From an uncultured Caulobacterales bacterium (GTDB taxonomy: Bacteria; Pseudomonadota; Alphaproteobacteria; Caulobacterales; Caulobacteraceae), in contig CAIUMD010000047.1 in the NCBI GenBank assembly GCA_903900155.1, positions 57,113 to 121,112 on the forward strand: DNA of 64,000 nt. The letters are read 5' to 3'. The position numbers and the translations under genes were made by a program. The notes below the pieces were generated by a model that was given only the letters and a program-made list of their open reading frames with translations, was not told the origin of the DNA and made no database searches. Positions 16,730-25,200 of this stretch are shown here, in pieces. The first letter of the stretch is position 1. Each line of letters opens with the position of its first letter.

Positions 16730-16817
16730 AGATCATCGCCGATTTGGCTTCTGAGCGTTTCGTGGCTATGACCGCCGGCTAACACGGCCCGTGGCCCAGA
16801 CTGAAAGCTTGAAGACC

Positions 16818-17069
16818 ATGAGCGACACGCCTCCCGACCGCCTCTCGGTGAACCCGGACAGCCCGTACTACGACGCCGACCTGCTGGAGCGCGGCATCGG
16901 CATCCGCTTCAAGGGCGTCGAGAAGACGAACGTCGAGGAATACTGCATCAGCGAGAAGTGGGTGCGCGTCGCGGCCGGCAAGACCGTGGACCGCAAGGGC
17001 AACCCGATGACCCTGAAGCTGCAGGGCGAGGTCGAGGCGTATTTCCGCGACGACGCCGAAGAAGGCTGA
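16818..17069 (+). CDS. DUF3297 family protein
   Basis: A small 83-residue cytosolic protein matching the DUF3297 pattern (SVNPDSPYYDADLLERGIGIRFKGVEKTNVEEYC ... GKTVDRKGNPMTLKLQGEVEAYF). The family is common in proteobacteria and uncharacterised. I prefer ATG 16818 over the in-frame GTG at 16791 because the family begins close to this Met. The next gene starts two bases after the stop. Confidence 0.82.
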   Translation: MSDTPPDRLSVNPDSPYYDADLLERGIGIRFKGVEKTNVEEYCISEKWVRVAAGKTVDRKGNPMTLKLQGEVEAYFRDDAEEG

Positions 17070-17071
17070 GG

Positions 17072-17338
17072 GTGGCCGACGCCGACCTCGAGGCGATGGC
17101 GCGCGACGAGCTTTCGCGCGCCGTGACCCTGCGCTGGCAGGACCTGCGCGGCATCGTGCCCTGGGGCGACACCTTCGAAGGCGTCTCGCCCGCCGGCCGT
17201 TATGTCGAGGTCGAGCGCAGCTACATCTGGGCCTCGCAGGAGGGCGGCGACATCCTTTGCGAAGTCACCGTCTTTGGCGGCCCGTCGCGCTATGACGCGG
17301 GCGAACGCGTCTCCAGCATCATTTATCGCCCGTCCTGA
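17072..17338 (+). CDS. Hypothetical protein in tandem with the DUF3297 gene
   Basis: An 88-residue soluble protein starting at GTG 17072, two bases after the previous stop and with GAAGGCTGAGG as ribosome site. It is acidic at the N-terminus, then contains WQDLRGIVPWGDTFEGVSPAG and a likely beta-strand run VEVERSYIWASQ / DILCEVTVFGG. No family recognised. The tight coupling to the DUF3297 gene suggests the two act together. Confidence 0.7.
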   Translation: MADADLEAMARDELSRAVTLRWQDLRGIVPWGDTFEGVSPAGRYVEVERSYIWASQEGGDILCEVTVFGGPSRYDAGERVSSIIYRPS

Positions 17339-17371
17339 GCACCTTGGCCGTGCATCGATAACGCTGTTGCG

Positions 17372-17379
17372 TTAACCAT
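17372..17379 (+). promoter_or_regulatory. CtrA-like half-site upstream of the His-rich protein gene
   Basis: TTAACCAT matches the 8-nt CtrA half-site form, 49 bp upstream of GTG 17428. A second TTAA at the right spacing is not present, so this is only a candidate. Confidence 0.3.
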
Positions 17380-17427
17380 AGGGCGCGCCCGCCGACGGCG
17401 CGACTTGTAGGGCTCAGGGGGATCGCC

Positions 17428-18213
17428 GTGTACCAGTCAGAATTTCCGGTCGAGACGCCAATACCGGTCTTCGATCCGACCCTGGTGTTCCTTCTGATCC
17501 TGGCGAGCCTGGCCATCGCGGGCCTGGCCTTCTTCGCCGGCCGCCTGACCGGCCGCGGCGACAAGGGCGAGAAGCAGAGCGACGTCGCCAAGATCATCCA
17601 CGAGGCCGTGAAGGCCAAGTGCGTGGCCGCCTCCAGCGCCCATTCCGGCGAGCTGATCGTCAAGACCCAGGACCTGATCGACGAGGTCAAGCTGCGCGTC
17701 GGCCCGCTGCTGGCCTTCGGCGGCCCCTGCGCCAAAGCCTTCGAGCATCTGGGCAAGGCCATGAAGGGCGACCCGCCCGAGGAGAAGAAGAAGGACGACC
17801 ACGGCAAGGGCGGCGACAAGCACGGCCATGGTCACGGCCACGGCAAGGACGCCCATGGCCACGGTCACGATTCGCACGGGCACGGCGATTCGAAGGAACC
17901 CGACGCGGCGGCCATCGGTCTCCTGACCCGCAACGTCACGATCGTCGCGCCCCAGACCGTCGTGATCGCCAATCCGCCCAAGCCCGACAAGCCCAAGGAC
18001 GATCACGGTCACCACGACGACCACCCCAAGGAAGAGGCGCCCAAGGTCCTGGATCACAAGGAGTTCATGCAGCTGCTGCGCCTGGCGGTGGCCGAGTTCT
18101 CCGACTTCTGGAACCGTCCCAACTGCCTCCGCGAGCTGGAGGACTGCCAGAAGGCGCTGACCGAGACCAAGCCGCTGCCCAAGCCCAAGGTTCGCCTGTC
18201 GGAGCGCGACTGA
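17428..18213 (+). CDS. Membrane-anchored protein with a histidine-rich linker
   Basis: A 261-residue protein with one N-terminal transmembrane helix (about residues 18-39) and a mostly cytoplasmic or periplasmic hydrophilic body. Residues 125-152 form a run of HGHG and HGHD repeats with about a dozen His, and a second His/Lys/Asp patch follows near 197-205. The flanking parts contain two helical segments (SDVAKIIHEAVKAKC, MQLLRLAVAEFSDFW). Such runs bind Ni, Zn or Cu in other proteins, but no known transporter or chaperone domain is present. GTG start. Function unknown. Confidence 0.75.
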   Translation: MYQSEFPVETPIPVFDPTLVFLLILASLAIAGLAFFAGRLTGRGDKGEKQSDVAKIIHEAVKAKCVAASSAHSGELIVKTQDLIDEVKLRVGPLLAFGGPCAKAFEHLGKAMKGDPPEEKKKDDHGKGGDKHGHGHGHGKDAHGHGHDSHGHGDSKEPDAAAIGLLTRNVTIVAPQTVVIANPPKPDKPKDDHGHHDDHPKEEAPKVLDHKEFMQLLRLAVAEFSDFWNRPNCLRELEDCQKALTETKPLPKPKVRLSERD

Positions 18214-18437
18214 TCCTCGGAAAAACGCGTCTCGGGGCATGAGAACGCCAATCAGGAAGGCGAGACGACTATTCGCTGCCCAAGCGGCGTGCGAAAGTGC
18301 CTGTTCGTGCAAGTGAACTCGTCGGGGCGTTGAGCCTGCGGCGAGGGACGCCCAAATCAAGAGTACGCGACGGCTCGGCAGAGTCGCTCGTGAAACGGAC
18401 TGGCGAAAGGCCGCTCCTCCGAAGGCGGTCGCGCATT

Positions 18438-18482
18438 GAGCGTGCAGGCGAAAGTGTCCGCGGTTTCGCCCGAAGCGCGCTC
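18438..18482. repeat. Intergenic palindromic repeat, copy 2
   Basis: GAGCG...CGCTC closes an element with the core GGCGAAAGTGTCCGCGGTTTCGCC, followed by AAAACTTTGG. It is the closest relative of the copy at 40215. The preceding 18214-18437 shows no supported gene; the reading frames there are Arg-rich and lack a ribosome site. Confidence 0.65.
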
Positions 18483-18498
18483 AAAACTTTGGACTCTA

Positions 18499-18541
18499 GA
18501 ACCTACCGGGTTCAGATGAGGCATCTGAACCCGGTAGGTTC
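18499..18541. promoter_or_regulatory. Perfect 20-bp palindrome in front of the marR gene
   Basis: Arms 18499-18518 and 18522-18541 are exact reverse complements around a 3-nt loop, AGG. Half of one arm (CTGAACCCGG) recurs at 18611-18620 inside the 5' end of the MarR coding region. It ends 24 bases before the proposed CTG start and just before the GGGGGGAGG / AAAGGAAGG region. It could be the MarR operator, an RNA hairpin that controls translation, or a transcript end for the upstream gene. No T-run follows. Confidence 0.6.
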
Positions 18542-18564
18542 GGGGGGAGGACGAAAGGAAGGAC

Positions 18565-19089
18565 CTGACCGCGACGGTCTCTCCGATTACCCCTGGCGCA
18601 TCCGAGGCGCCTGAACCCGGCGTCAGTCTCTCGGACTACGTACCCTACCGCCTGGCCACGGCCTCGGCGGCGGTCAGCCGCCTGATCGCCCGGGCCTACG
18701 AGGACCGGTTCGGCCTGACCATCCCGCAGTGGCGGCTGATGTCGGTGCTGGCCGAGGGCTCCCTGACCCAGCACACCGCCGTCACCCGCACGGCCATGGA
18801 CAAGGTCCGGGTCAGCCGCGCGGCCCAGGAACTCGTCGTCCGCCGCCTGGTGGCGCGCACCACGGTCCGCTCGGACCGTCGCTCGCACATGCTGGAGCTG
18901 ACCGCCGCCGGCCGCCGCCTGTTCGCCGAGATCGCCCCTCTGGCGCTTGCGTACGAGGCGACGCTGCTGGCCGGTCTGGCTCCCAGCGAGGTGGCGATGT
19001 TCAAGCGCCTGCTGGACCACCTGGAGACTGCCGCCATCCAGCTGACGGGGGGAGAGACGGTTTCTCCGCCGCATGGCATGGAAGACTAA
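18565..19089 (+). CDS. MarR-family transcriptional regulator with a probable CTG start
   Basis: A winged-helix regulator of about 174 residues: YRLATASAAVSRLIARAYEDRFGLTIPQWRLMSVLAEG, then the recognition helix THTAVTRTAMDKVRVSRAAQELVVR-type region, and the wing RSDRRSHMLELTAAGRRLF. In frame, the last upstream stop is TAG 18535-18537 and no ATG, GTG or TTG occurs until ATG 18739, which would remove the first third of the DNA-binding domain. CTG 18565 follows AAAGGAAGGAC and gives a full-length protein; ATT 18586 is the other option. The MarR call is firm; the start is an inference. Confidence 0.82.
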   Translation: MTATVSPITPGASEAPEPGVSLSDYVPYRLATASAAVSRLIARAYEDRFGLTIPQWRLMSVLAEGSLTQHTAVTRTAMDKVRVSRAAQELVVRRLVARTTVRSDRRSHMLELTAAGRRLFAEIAPLALAYEATLLAGLAPSEVAMFKRLLDHLETAAIQLTGGETVSPPHGMED

Positions 19090-19154
19090 ACCCGGGCTGG
19101 AATTCGTATTCGGCCCCTGCTAGGAAGGCCACCCTTCGCGCATGCGCGAAGTCT

Positions 19155-19239
19155 GCGGGCGTGGTGAAACTGGTAGACGCGCCGGACTCAAAATCCGGTT
19201 CCGAAAGGAGTGTCGGTTCGACCCCGACCGCCCGCACCA
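19155..19239 (+). tRNA. tRNA-Leu (anticodon CAA)
   Basis: An 85-nt class II tRNA. The acceptor stem GCGGGCG pairs with CGCCCGC, the D-loop TGGTGAAACTGGTAGAC is typical, the anticodon stem CCGGA/TCCGG encloses CTCAAAA (anticodon CAA, codon UUG), a long variable arm follows, then the T-arm GGTTCGACC. CCA is encoded at 19237-19239. Confidence 0.95.
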
Positions 19240-19373
19240 TATTCTTCTTACCTACAGAGTCGCGCTGTCTGGCTGGTGGGGCTTTGGTTGTCGCAATTGT
19301 TGATTGCGGGCATGGTCGTCGTGGCGACCAACCTTCGGTATGGTCCGGTGACGCTTGAGTAGTCCGAGGACCA

Positions 19374-19874
19374 ATGGCCTTGTACACGTTGCACATGGGA
19401 CGGGTCGGAAGCGGTTTCCAGATGGCTTCTGGAGGATCGGTTGGCGATCCCAAGAACCCCTTCTCCAAAGGCACGATCGCGCTTCAATATCCGTACCTCA
19501 AGCTGCGTGGTCTGGATCTGGAGGCGGAAATTCCCGGCCTCCACTGGGGTACGGTGAATATCGAACTGGCCCACGAACTGTTGATGCTCAATCCTGACTT
19601 CCCGGTCGATCAGTTGGACTGGGCGTCGGAGGAGCCCAACCCCGAGGCGCGGGTCGCGCCTGAAGACTTTTGGTTCGCGCGGTGTGGTGTCGGCTATGCG
19701 GGCCGCTTCTATTCAGGGCTGATCTACTACCCGCATCCACGCACCAAGCCGTCCACAAACGCGCACAACTACGCGGTGATCGAGGTTCTGACGCAGCGGA
19801 TAGAGGGCCTGACCAAGGGCGAGCCGATTAGCGTTCACTGCCGATCCGATGTATTCGGTCCGCGTCCGGCCTAA
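19374..19874 (+). CDS. Uncharacterised protein resembling CTP-dependent riboflavin kinase (RibK fold)
   Basis: A 166-residue soluble protein with somewhat lower GC than its neighbours. Order of segments: MGRVGSGFQMASG, IPGLHWGTVNIEL, EDFWFARC, SGLIYYPHPRTKPS, YAVIEVLTQRIEGLTKGEPISV. This follows the order in archaeal RibK (GxVxSGxGEG, PYxGTLNxxL, a xxxGxxVxPxKTYH-type loop, IIEIIAPxxLRxxxxLKDGDxxxI). I infer a cradle-loop-barrel relative, possibly a small-molecule kinase, but key loops differ and no rib genes are nearby. It lies 134 bp after tRNA-Leu, a common insertion point. Converges with the hydrolase gene. Confidence 0.7.
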   Translation: MALYTLHMGRVGSGFQMASGGSVGDPKNPFSKGTIALQYPYLKLRGLDLEAEIPGLHWGTVNIELAHELLMLNPDFPVDQLDWASEEPNPEARVAPEDFWFARCGVGYAGRFYSGLIYYPHPRTKPSTNAHNYAVIEVLTQRIEGLTKGEPISVHCRSDVFGPRPA

Positions 19875-20485
19875 AGCCGGTCAACCGCCGCGACCCGCCG
19901 CGCCAGCCCTCGCAGCAACCCGCGCCCCTTCACCCAGGCGCCGTGGCCGCTGTCGACATTGATGTGCCCGGCGCGGCCCAGGTCCACGAACTCCGAACCC
20001 CAGCTCCGCGCGAACGCCTCGGCGCGATCCAGCTCCACATAGGGATCGTCCCGACTGGCCACGACCAGGCTCGGAAACGGCAACCGCTGGCGGGGGATGG
20101 GCGAGAAGCCGACCAGCAGGCGGCCGGCGGGACCCTCGCGGTTGACGTCGGCCGGGGCGACCAGCATGGCCCCGCCGACGCCGCGTCCGCCGGTGACCTG
20201 GGCGAAGTGGGCGACGAGGGCGCAACCAAGACTATGGGCCACCAGGATCGCGCCGGGGCGCTGGCGCACGGCCTCGGCCAGGCTGATCATCCAGTCGCCC
20301 AGCAGCGGGCGCTCCCAGTCCTGCTGGTCGACGCGTTCGGCGCCGGGCAGCTCGCGCTCCCAATGCGATTGCCAGTGATCGGGACCGGAGTTGTAGAGGC
20401 CCGGCACGATCAGGATCGGCGGGTCCGCGCGCTCGCCACGCAGGGGCCGGGCGGGTTCGAAAGCGGAGGGCGGGGGCATCATCAT
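19871..20485 (-). CDS. RBBP9/YdeN-family serine hydrolase (alpha/beta hydrolase)
   Basis: A 204-residue alpha/beta hydrolase. The nucleophile elbow is AHSLGC, the acid is in VVASRDDPYVEL, and the His is in AGHINVDSGHG. PPILIVPGLYNSGPDHWQSHWE near the N-terminus is the family's hallmark first strand and loop. Family members are small serine hydrolases of mostly unknown substrate. Its stop overlaps that of the RibK-like gene on the opposite strand by four bases. An inverted repeat sits 57-76 bp upstream of its start. Confidence 0.88.
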   Translation of the reverse strand: MMMPPPSAFEPARPLRGERADPPILIVPGLYNSGPDHWQSHWERELPGAERVDQQDWERPLLGDWMISLAEAVRQRPGAILVAHSLGCALVAHFAQVTGGRGVGGAMLVAPADVNREGPAGRLLVGFSPIPRQRLPFPSLVVASRDDPYVELDRAEAFARSWGSEFVDLGRAGHINVDSGHGAWVKGRGLLRGLARRVAAVDRL

Positions 20486-20534
20486 GCGAAACTCGGTGGG
20501 CTTTGGCCGTCCCGAAGGTGATGCCCGCGTCGCC

Positions 20535-20589
20535 GTCTCGCTTCAATTCATATCAATTGAATAGGAATTGAGAAAAGCTGAGGCGAGAC
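20535..20589. promoter_or_regulatory. Nested inverted repeats upstream of the hydrolase gene
   Basis: TTCAATT (20542-20548) and AATTGAA (20555-20561) form an AT-rich inverted repeat with a 6-nt spacer, inside outer arms GTCTCGC (20535-20541) and GCGAGAC (20583-20589). It lies between msrB and the hydrolase, both on minus, so it may be an operator for the hydrolase or a transcript end for msrB. Confidence 0.4.
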
Positions 20590-20619
20590 AGCGGTTTCGG
20601 GATGGAACCTTCGGTGACC

Positions 20620-21102
20620 TTAAGCCGCGATTTTGTCGCCGCGATGCAGCGGGTCGGGCAGGGGACCGCCGTCCTTCACGAACTGCAGCGACACCGAGTT
20701 GATGCAGTAGCGCAGGCGCGTCGGGGCCGGACCGTCCGGGAAGACGTGGCCCTGGTGGCTGTCGCAGCGGGCGCAGCGGGTCTCGATGCGGACCATGCCG
20801 TACGAGGTGTCGCGGATGCCCAGCACGTGGTCCTCGGCGAACGGGGCGTAGAAGCTGGGCCAGCCCGTGCCGCTCTCGAACTTGGTCTCGTGCTTGAACA
20901 GCGGGAGGCCGCACAGGCGGCAGGCATAGACGCCGGGGTTCTTCTCGCCCAGCAGGCCGCCGCAGAACGGGGCCTCGGTGCCGTGGTGCAGGAGGACGCG
21001 GGCCTCTTCGGCCGTCAGGTCGGCCTCCAGGCGTTCGCGTTCCGGCTCCGTCGGCGGCGAAAGGTCGAAACCGGCGGTTGAAAGGGTGGCTGCGTCTGTC
21101 AT
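20620..21102 (-). CDS. msrB: Peptide-methionine (R)-S-oxide reductase
   Basis: Repairs R-methionine sulfoxide in proteins. 160 residues. Zinc is bound by the two CxxC pairs CRLC and CARC; the catalytic cysteine is C133 in RLRYCINSVSLQF. Conserved HETKFESGTGWPSFYAP and SHQGHVFPDGP segments confirm the family. The ATG at 21102 is chosen over an Arg-rich upstream extension. The gene is divergent from the DJ-1 family gene with only 53 bp between, and both are typical oxidative-stress functions. Confidence 0.95.
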   Translation of the reverse strand: MTDAATLSTAGFDLSPPTEPERERLEADLTAEEARVLLHHGTEAPFCGGLLGEKNPGVYACRLCGLPLFKHETKFESGTGWPSFYAPFAEDHVLGIRDTSYGMVRIETRCARCDSHQGHVFPDGPAPTRLRYCINSVSLQFVKDGGPLPDPLHRGDKIAA

Positions 21103-21155
21103 GAACGACAATGTAAGCGCTCGAACCTTGAACCGGTAGGACCTAGGAGCTTCCC

Positions 21156-21734
21156 ATGACCGTCGCCGTCGCATTCCTGCAGCCGGGCTGGGCCGATTGG
21201 GAGGCCGGCGGCGTGCTGGCGCTGCTGCGCGAACATCTGAAAGTGCAGATCGAGATCGCCACGCCGAGCGGCGATCCGGAGACCTCGATCGGCGGCGTGC
21301 TGGCCGCGGCCGACTACCGCTTCGACGATCCGGTGCTGAGCGATGCGGACGTCTATATTCTGATCGGCAGCGACGAATGGGCCAAGGGCGAGAACTCGGC
21401 GATCTCGGCGCTGATCCGCCAGGCCTTCGCCGACGGAAAGCCGGTGGCCGGTATCTGCGCCGGCACGACGGCCCTGGCCCATGCCGGTCTGTTCGAAGGG
21501 CGCAAGCACACCTCGAACGGCGCCGAGTGGCTGGCCGAGCAGGTCCCGGGCTATGCGGGCGCGGACCACTACGTCGACACGCCCAAGGCGGTGGTCGACG
21601 GCAAGCTGGTCAGCGCCTCGGGTCTTGCGCCCGTGACCTTCGCCGCCGCTGTGGCGCGTCTGGTGGCGCCCGAGGCGGAGGAGATGATCGCGGGGTATGA
21701 AGCGATGTTCGCCCGCGAGTTTTCGGAAGCGTAG
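21156..21734 (+). CDS. DJ-1/PfpI family protein
   Basis: A 192-residue protein of the class I glutamine-amidotransferase-like fold. The nucleophile elbow is AGICAGTTALA with C101, and the N-terminal FLQPGWADWEAGG replaces the more usual FxGxxxLD, so it belongs to the YajL/PfpI-like transcription-factor-free group. Members act as glyoxalases, deglycases or chaperones. Divergent from msrB across a 53-bp shared promoter region and converging on the GlcG-like gene. Confidence 0.87.
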   Translation: MTVAVAFLQPGWADWEAGGVLALLREHLKVQIEIATPSGDPETSIGGVLAAADYRFDDPVLSDADVYILIGSDEWAKGENSAISALIRQAFADGKPVAGICAGTTALAHAGLFEGRKHTSNGAEWLAEQVPGYAGADHYVDTPKAVVDGKLVSASGLAPVTFAAAVARLVAPEAEEMIAGYEAMFAREFSEA

Positions 21735-21737
21735 GGG

Positions 21738-22232
21738 CTACTTGATCGCAGCGACGCCTATGCGGGCGACCTGGCCGTCCTGAACGGCCGTGCCGCCTGA
21801 GACGCCGATGGCGCCGACGATCTTGCTGTCGACCAGCAACAGCTCGCCGCCCTCCAGCGCCATGGCGCCGGTGAAGATCGAGTTCAGCGTGCCGGCCTTC
21901 ACCGCGTCCTGGAAGTAGGACGACGGCTTGCGGAAGTTGGCGGCGGTCTGGGCCTTGCCGAGAGCGACTTCGGTCGAGCCGTATTGCGTGCCGTCCATCT
22001 TCTCGCTCAGCACCGGCTGGCCGTTCGGCTCCAGCACGGTGATGACCATGGTCCAGCCGTTCTTGCGGGCCTCGGCCTCGGCGGCCGCGACCACGGCCTT
22101 GGCCTCGGCCAGGGTGATCACGCGGCTGGAATAGGGGGGCGACACTGGAACCGGCGGCGCCGCCGTCTGGGCGAGGGCCGAACCGCCGGCCAGGGTGAGG
22201 CCGGTGGCGATCAGGGCGAACGTCTTCTTCAT
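21738..22232 (-). CDS. Secreted GlcG/HbpS-family protein
   Basis: A 164-residue exported protein with a signal peptide ending near SALAQ (residue 22). The GlcG/HbpS core starts ITLAEAKAVVAAAEAEARKNGWTMVITVLEPNGQPVLSEKMDGTQYGS and ends GAIGVSGGTAVQDGQVARIG. Homologues bind heme or small ligands, and some act with glycolate or sugar-acid metabolism. Its start overlaps the stop of the LamG protein gene by four bases (ATGA), so it is translated with it. Confidence 0.85.
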   Translation of the reverse strand: MKKTFALIATGLTLAGGSALAQTAAPPVPVSPPYSSRVITLAEAKAVVAAAEAEARKNGWTMVITVLEPNGQPVLSEKMDGTQYGSTEVALGKAQTAANFRKPSSYFQDAVKAGTLNSIFTGAMALEGGELLLVDSKIVGAIGVSGGTAVQDGQVARIGVAAIK

Positions 22233-25200
22233 GGCAGGACGACCTCGTCGTTCAGGGCGGTGTTTTGCGGTTGGGTGGTGACGATCCGGACGCGCAGGCC
22301 TTGAGCCTTCACACCGGCCGGGATCTTCAGTTTCACCGAAGCGGCTTTGGGCAGCAGGTCCAGCGGGGCCTTCAGGGCGGGGGTCGGTGCGCTGGCCAGC
22401 ACCTTGCCGGCCTGGTCGACCAGCTCCAGCTTGGCCGCCGCCGCGTCCTGGGCGCCCAGGCTGTGAACCTTGGCGGTGATGGATGAGCCCTTCACCACCA
22501 CGTCGCCGCGGCCGATGCCCAGATCGGCGCGCTTGGCCGGATCGTCGCCGGCCGCAGCCAGCTTCATGTCGATGACCGTGGTCTGGCGCGGGGCCAAGGT
22601 GACCTTGGTCCCCAGGCTGCGCTCGAAGGCGACGGTGCGGGTCGAGGCGGCGCCGTCGATCATGTCGTCGCCATTGGCGTCGACGCCCTGGTTCAGGCTC
22701 CATTGGCCCGGCGCGACATTCCAGCCGGTCATGACGCCCGTCACCGATTGGTCGGTGCGGTTATAGGCGATGACCTTGAAGCCGGTCTTGGTCACGTCCT
22801 TGACCAGCAGGGCCACGTCCGTACCGTCGGCGTTGTCGAAGCGCCACGAGACGGTGTGGCCCGGCGTCATCTGGCCGCGCTTGTTGGCGATGCCGCCCAG
22901 ACGCGAGCGTTGCAGCAGGTCGGACGGCAGCTCCACGCGGTCGGACCACCAGTGGCCTTCCGTGTGCATGTACATGTGCTGGGCGTTCCACTGGATCTCG
23001 TCGGCATAGAGATCCTCGAGGAACCCCTTGTCGCCGGTCAGGGTCCAGGCGCTGTAGCGGTCCAGGGCGGCGCCCTTCTTGGCCGAGGCGATGATCTGGT
23101 CCTTGTTGGCCTCGGCCAGGTTCAGCTCGGCCAGGGCGTTGTCGTTGAGGCTGCCCAGCGAGCGAATACCGGCCTTGGAGATCCGCCACTTGATCGGGGC
23201 CAGGTATTTGGCGTCGCTGGTCAGGCGATACGCCGACCAGAACACCTGGAACGGACCATCCGCGCCCGAACCCTGCAGCACCGTGCCGCCGCGCTCGGCG
23301 TCGGTGCGCCAGTTGATCTCGTTGGGGTACGAGCCGTCCTTGGCCACGTGGGCCAGATAGCCGTCGGCCAGGCCGATGACCGTGGCCTTGGCGGTCGGGT
23401 CGCCGTTGTAGTCGGCGATCAGGATCGACGGGTGGACGACGCCGAACGAGTACGGCTTCTGCCACTCCCACGGGCCTTCGCGGTACGAAATCTTGCCGCT
23501 GTACCAGTTGGTGTTGAAGTGGACGTGGCCGGCCGGGTTCTTGTCGATCACCCGGGGCAGGGCCTTCACGGTCGTGAACAGCCGCTCCACCGCCAGCGGG
23601 TCGCCGTAGTTGACGTACATCGCCTCGGAGTTGGAGTTGATGCCTTCCTCGTAGGCGTGCAGCTCGTCGGTCACGATGGTCGACAGGCCATCGGTGAACA
23701 TGCCGTTCTTGTAGACCGCGTCGGTCAGGCGGTTCAGCGAATGGGTCAGCTTGTCGGGCTGGACGCCCATCAGCGCCACGCCCGGCCATTGCTGCAAGAG
23801 GTCGGTGTCATCCGACAAGCCGCCGCCGAAGTCGCCGAAGTCGGCCTGGCGCTCGTCGATCCACCAGTTGATGAACTTGGCGACCAGCTTCAGGTCTTCC
23901 GTCTGGCGGAAGGCCCACAGCGGAGTGTTGTCGGTCGGCTTGGGTTGGTCGAAGGCCGGCCAGCCCTGGCTGCCATAGGTGATGTCGCCCCAGTATTCGC
24001 GGCCGACCTGGTTGTCGGGGTCGACCTTCAGCAGGTCGGTGATGTCGGCATAGAGGCGCCGGTACAGGCCCTGGCGCTTGGAGGTGGTATGCTCCTCGAC
24101 CAGGAAGGCCCAATTGTCCTTCACCTGGTTCAGGCGGTCGGCGATGTGCTCGACCTTGGCCTGATCGCGGTCCTTCAGGACGAACCGGATCTTGGCGCCG
24201 TCCAGGGCCTTGGGACCGAAGTCGGTGCTGTCGGCGGCGATGGTCAGGTAGAGGCTGTCGGCGGTCAGGATGCGGTCGCGCATGTCCAGCCACACGGTGC
24301 GGCCCTCGCCGGCCTTCAGCGAGACGCTGACGTCGATCATGTTGCGGCCCGGCCAGATCGGGTCCTTCACCTGGATATTCAGCGGGATCACCGCGCCCGC
24401 CGCGCCGGGCAGGGCGGGGATGTCGATGGCCACGCCGTCCAGGCCGTCGCGGGCGTTCTCCCAGCCATAGGCCCAGTTGCGGGCCAGGGCCTTGCCGGCC
24501 GGGGCGTCGCCGAAGCCCGACGGGATCAGCACGTGCACGATCGGCAGGCCCGGGGCCTTGAGGTCAGCGGCCGGACGCGGACGGGTCGGGGCCGCGTCCG
24601 GAATGGCCACGACCGTGGCGCGCTCGCCCGCCGGGTGACGACCGGCGATATAGGCGTTCAGGTCGGCCAGGTTCAGATAGTCCGGCGCCACGTCGGCGCG
24701 GACCGTGTAGGTCATCTTGAAGGCGTCCTTCGGCTCGGCGCCGGCCGAGACGTTGTAGGCCCAGATCTCCTGGATCGGGGTCTCCTGGGCCCCATTGGTG
24801 AAGGTCAGCACGCCGCCCTTCAGCGGCTGGGCCAAGGTGCTGACGGTGCGGGCCTGGTCCTTGGGCCGGACGCCGACGCTGGAACCTTTGTCGCCGGCCT
24901 TGGCGGCCCAGCTCAGGTCGCCATACGCCGGGCCCTGGATCTCGAGGCGGTTGATCGGCTCGTCGGGCAGGGTCAGCGTCAGGGCCTTGCCGCCGTCGAC
25001 ATAGACGTTCCAGTCGGGCAACTGGAAGTAGTCGTCACGGCCGGGCAGGCGCGAGCGGTTGTAGACACCCGGCCAGGTGGTCTCGGCGATGCCGTCATTG
25101 GCGCGCCACATCCATTCCTTGATGTCCTTGGCGTCGGCGAACTCCACCTTTCGGATCGTGGTCTTGGCGTCGGTCAGCAAGGGAGGGGCGGCGAGGTTCC

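Noticed and set aside
18269..18614. Arg-rich ORFs on both strands before the marR palindrome
   Set aside because: They run through repeat DNA, have no ribosome site and no domain.
20484..20564. A 26-codon ORF between the hydrolase and msrB genes
   Set aside because: It runs through the nested inverted repeats and has no ribosome site.
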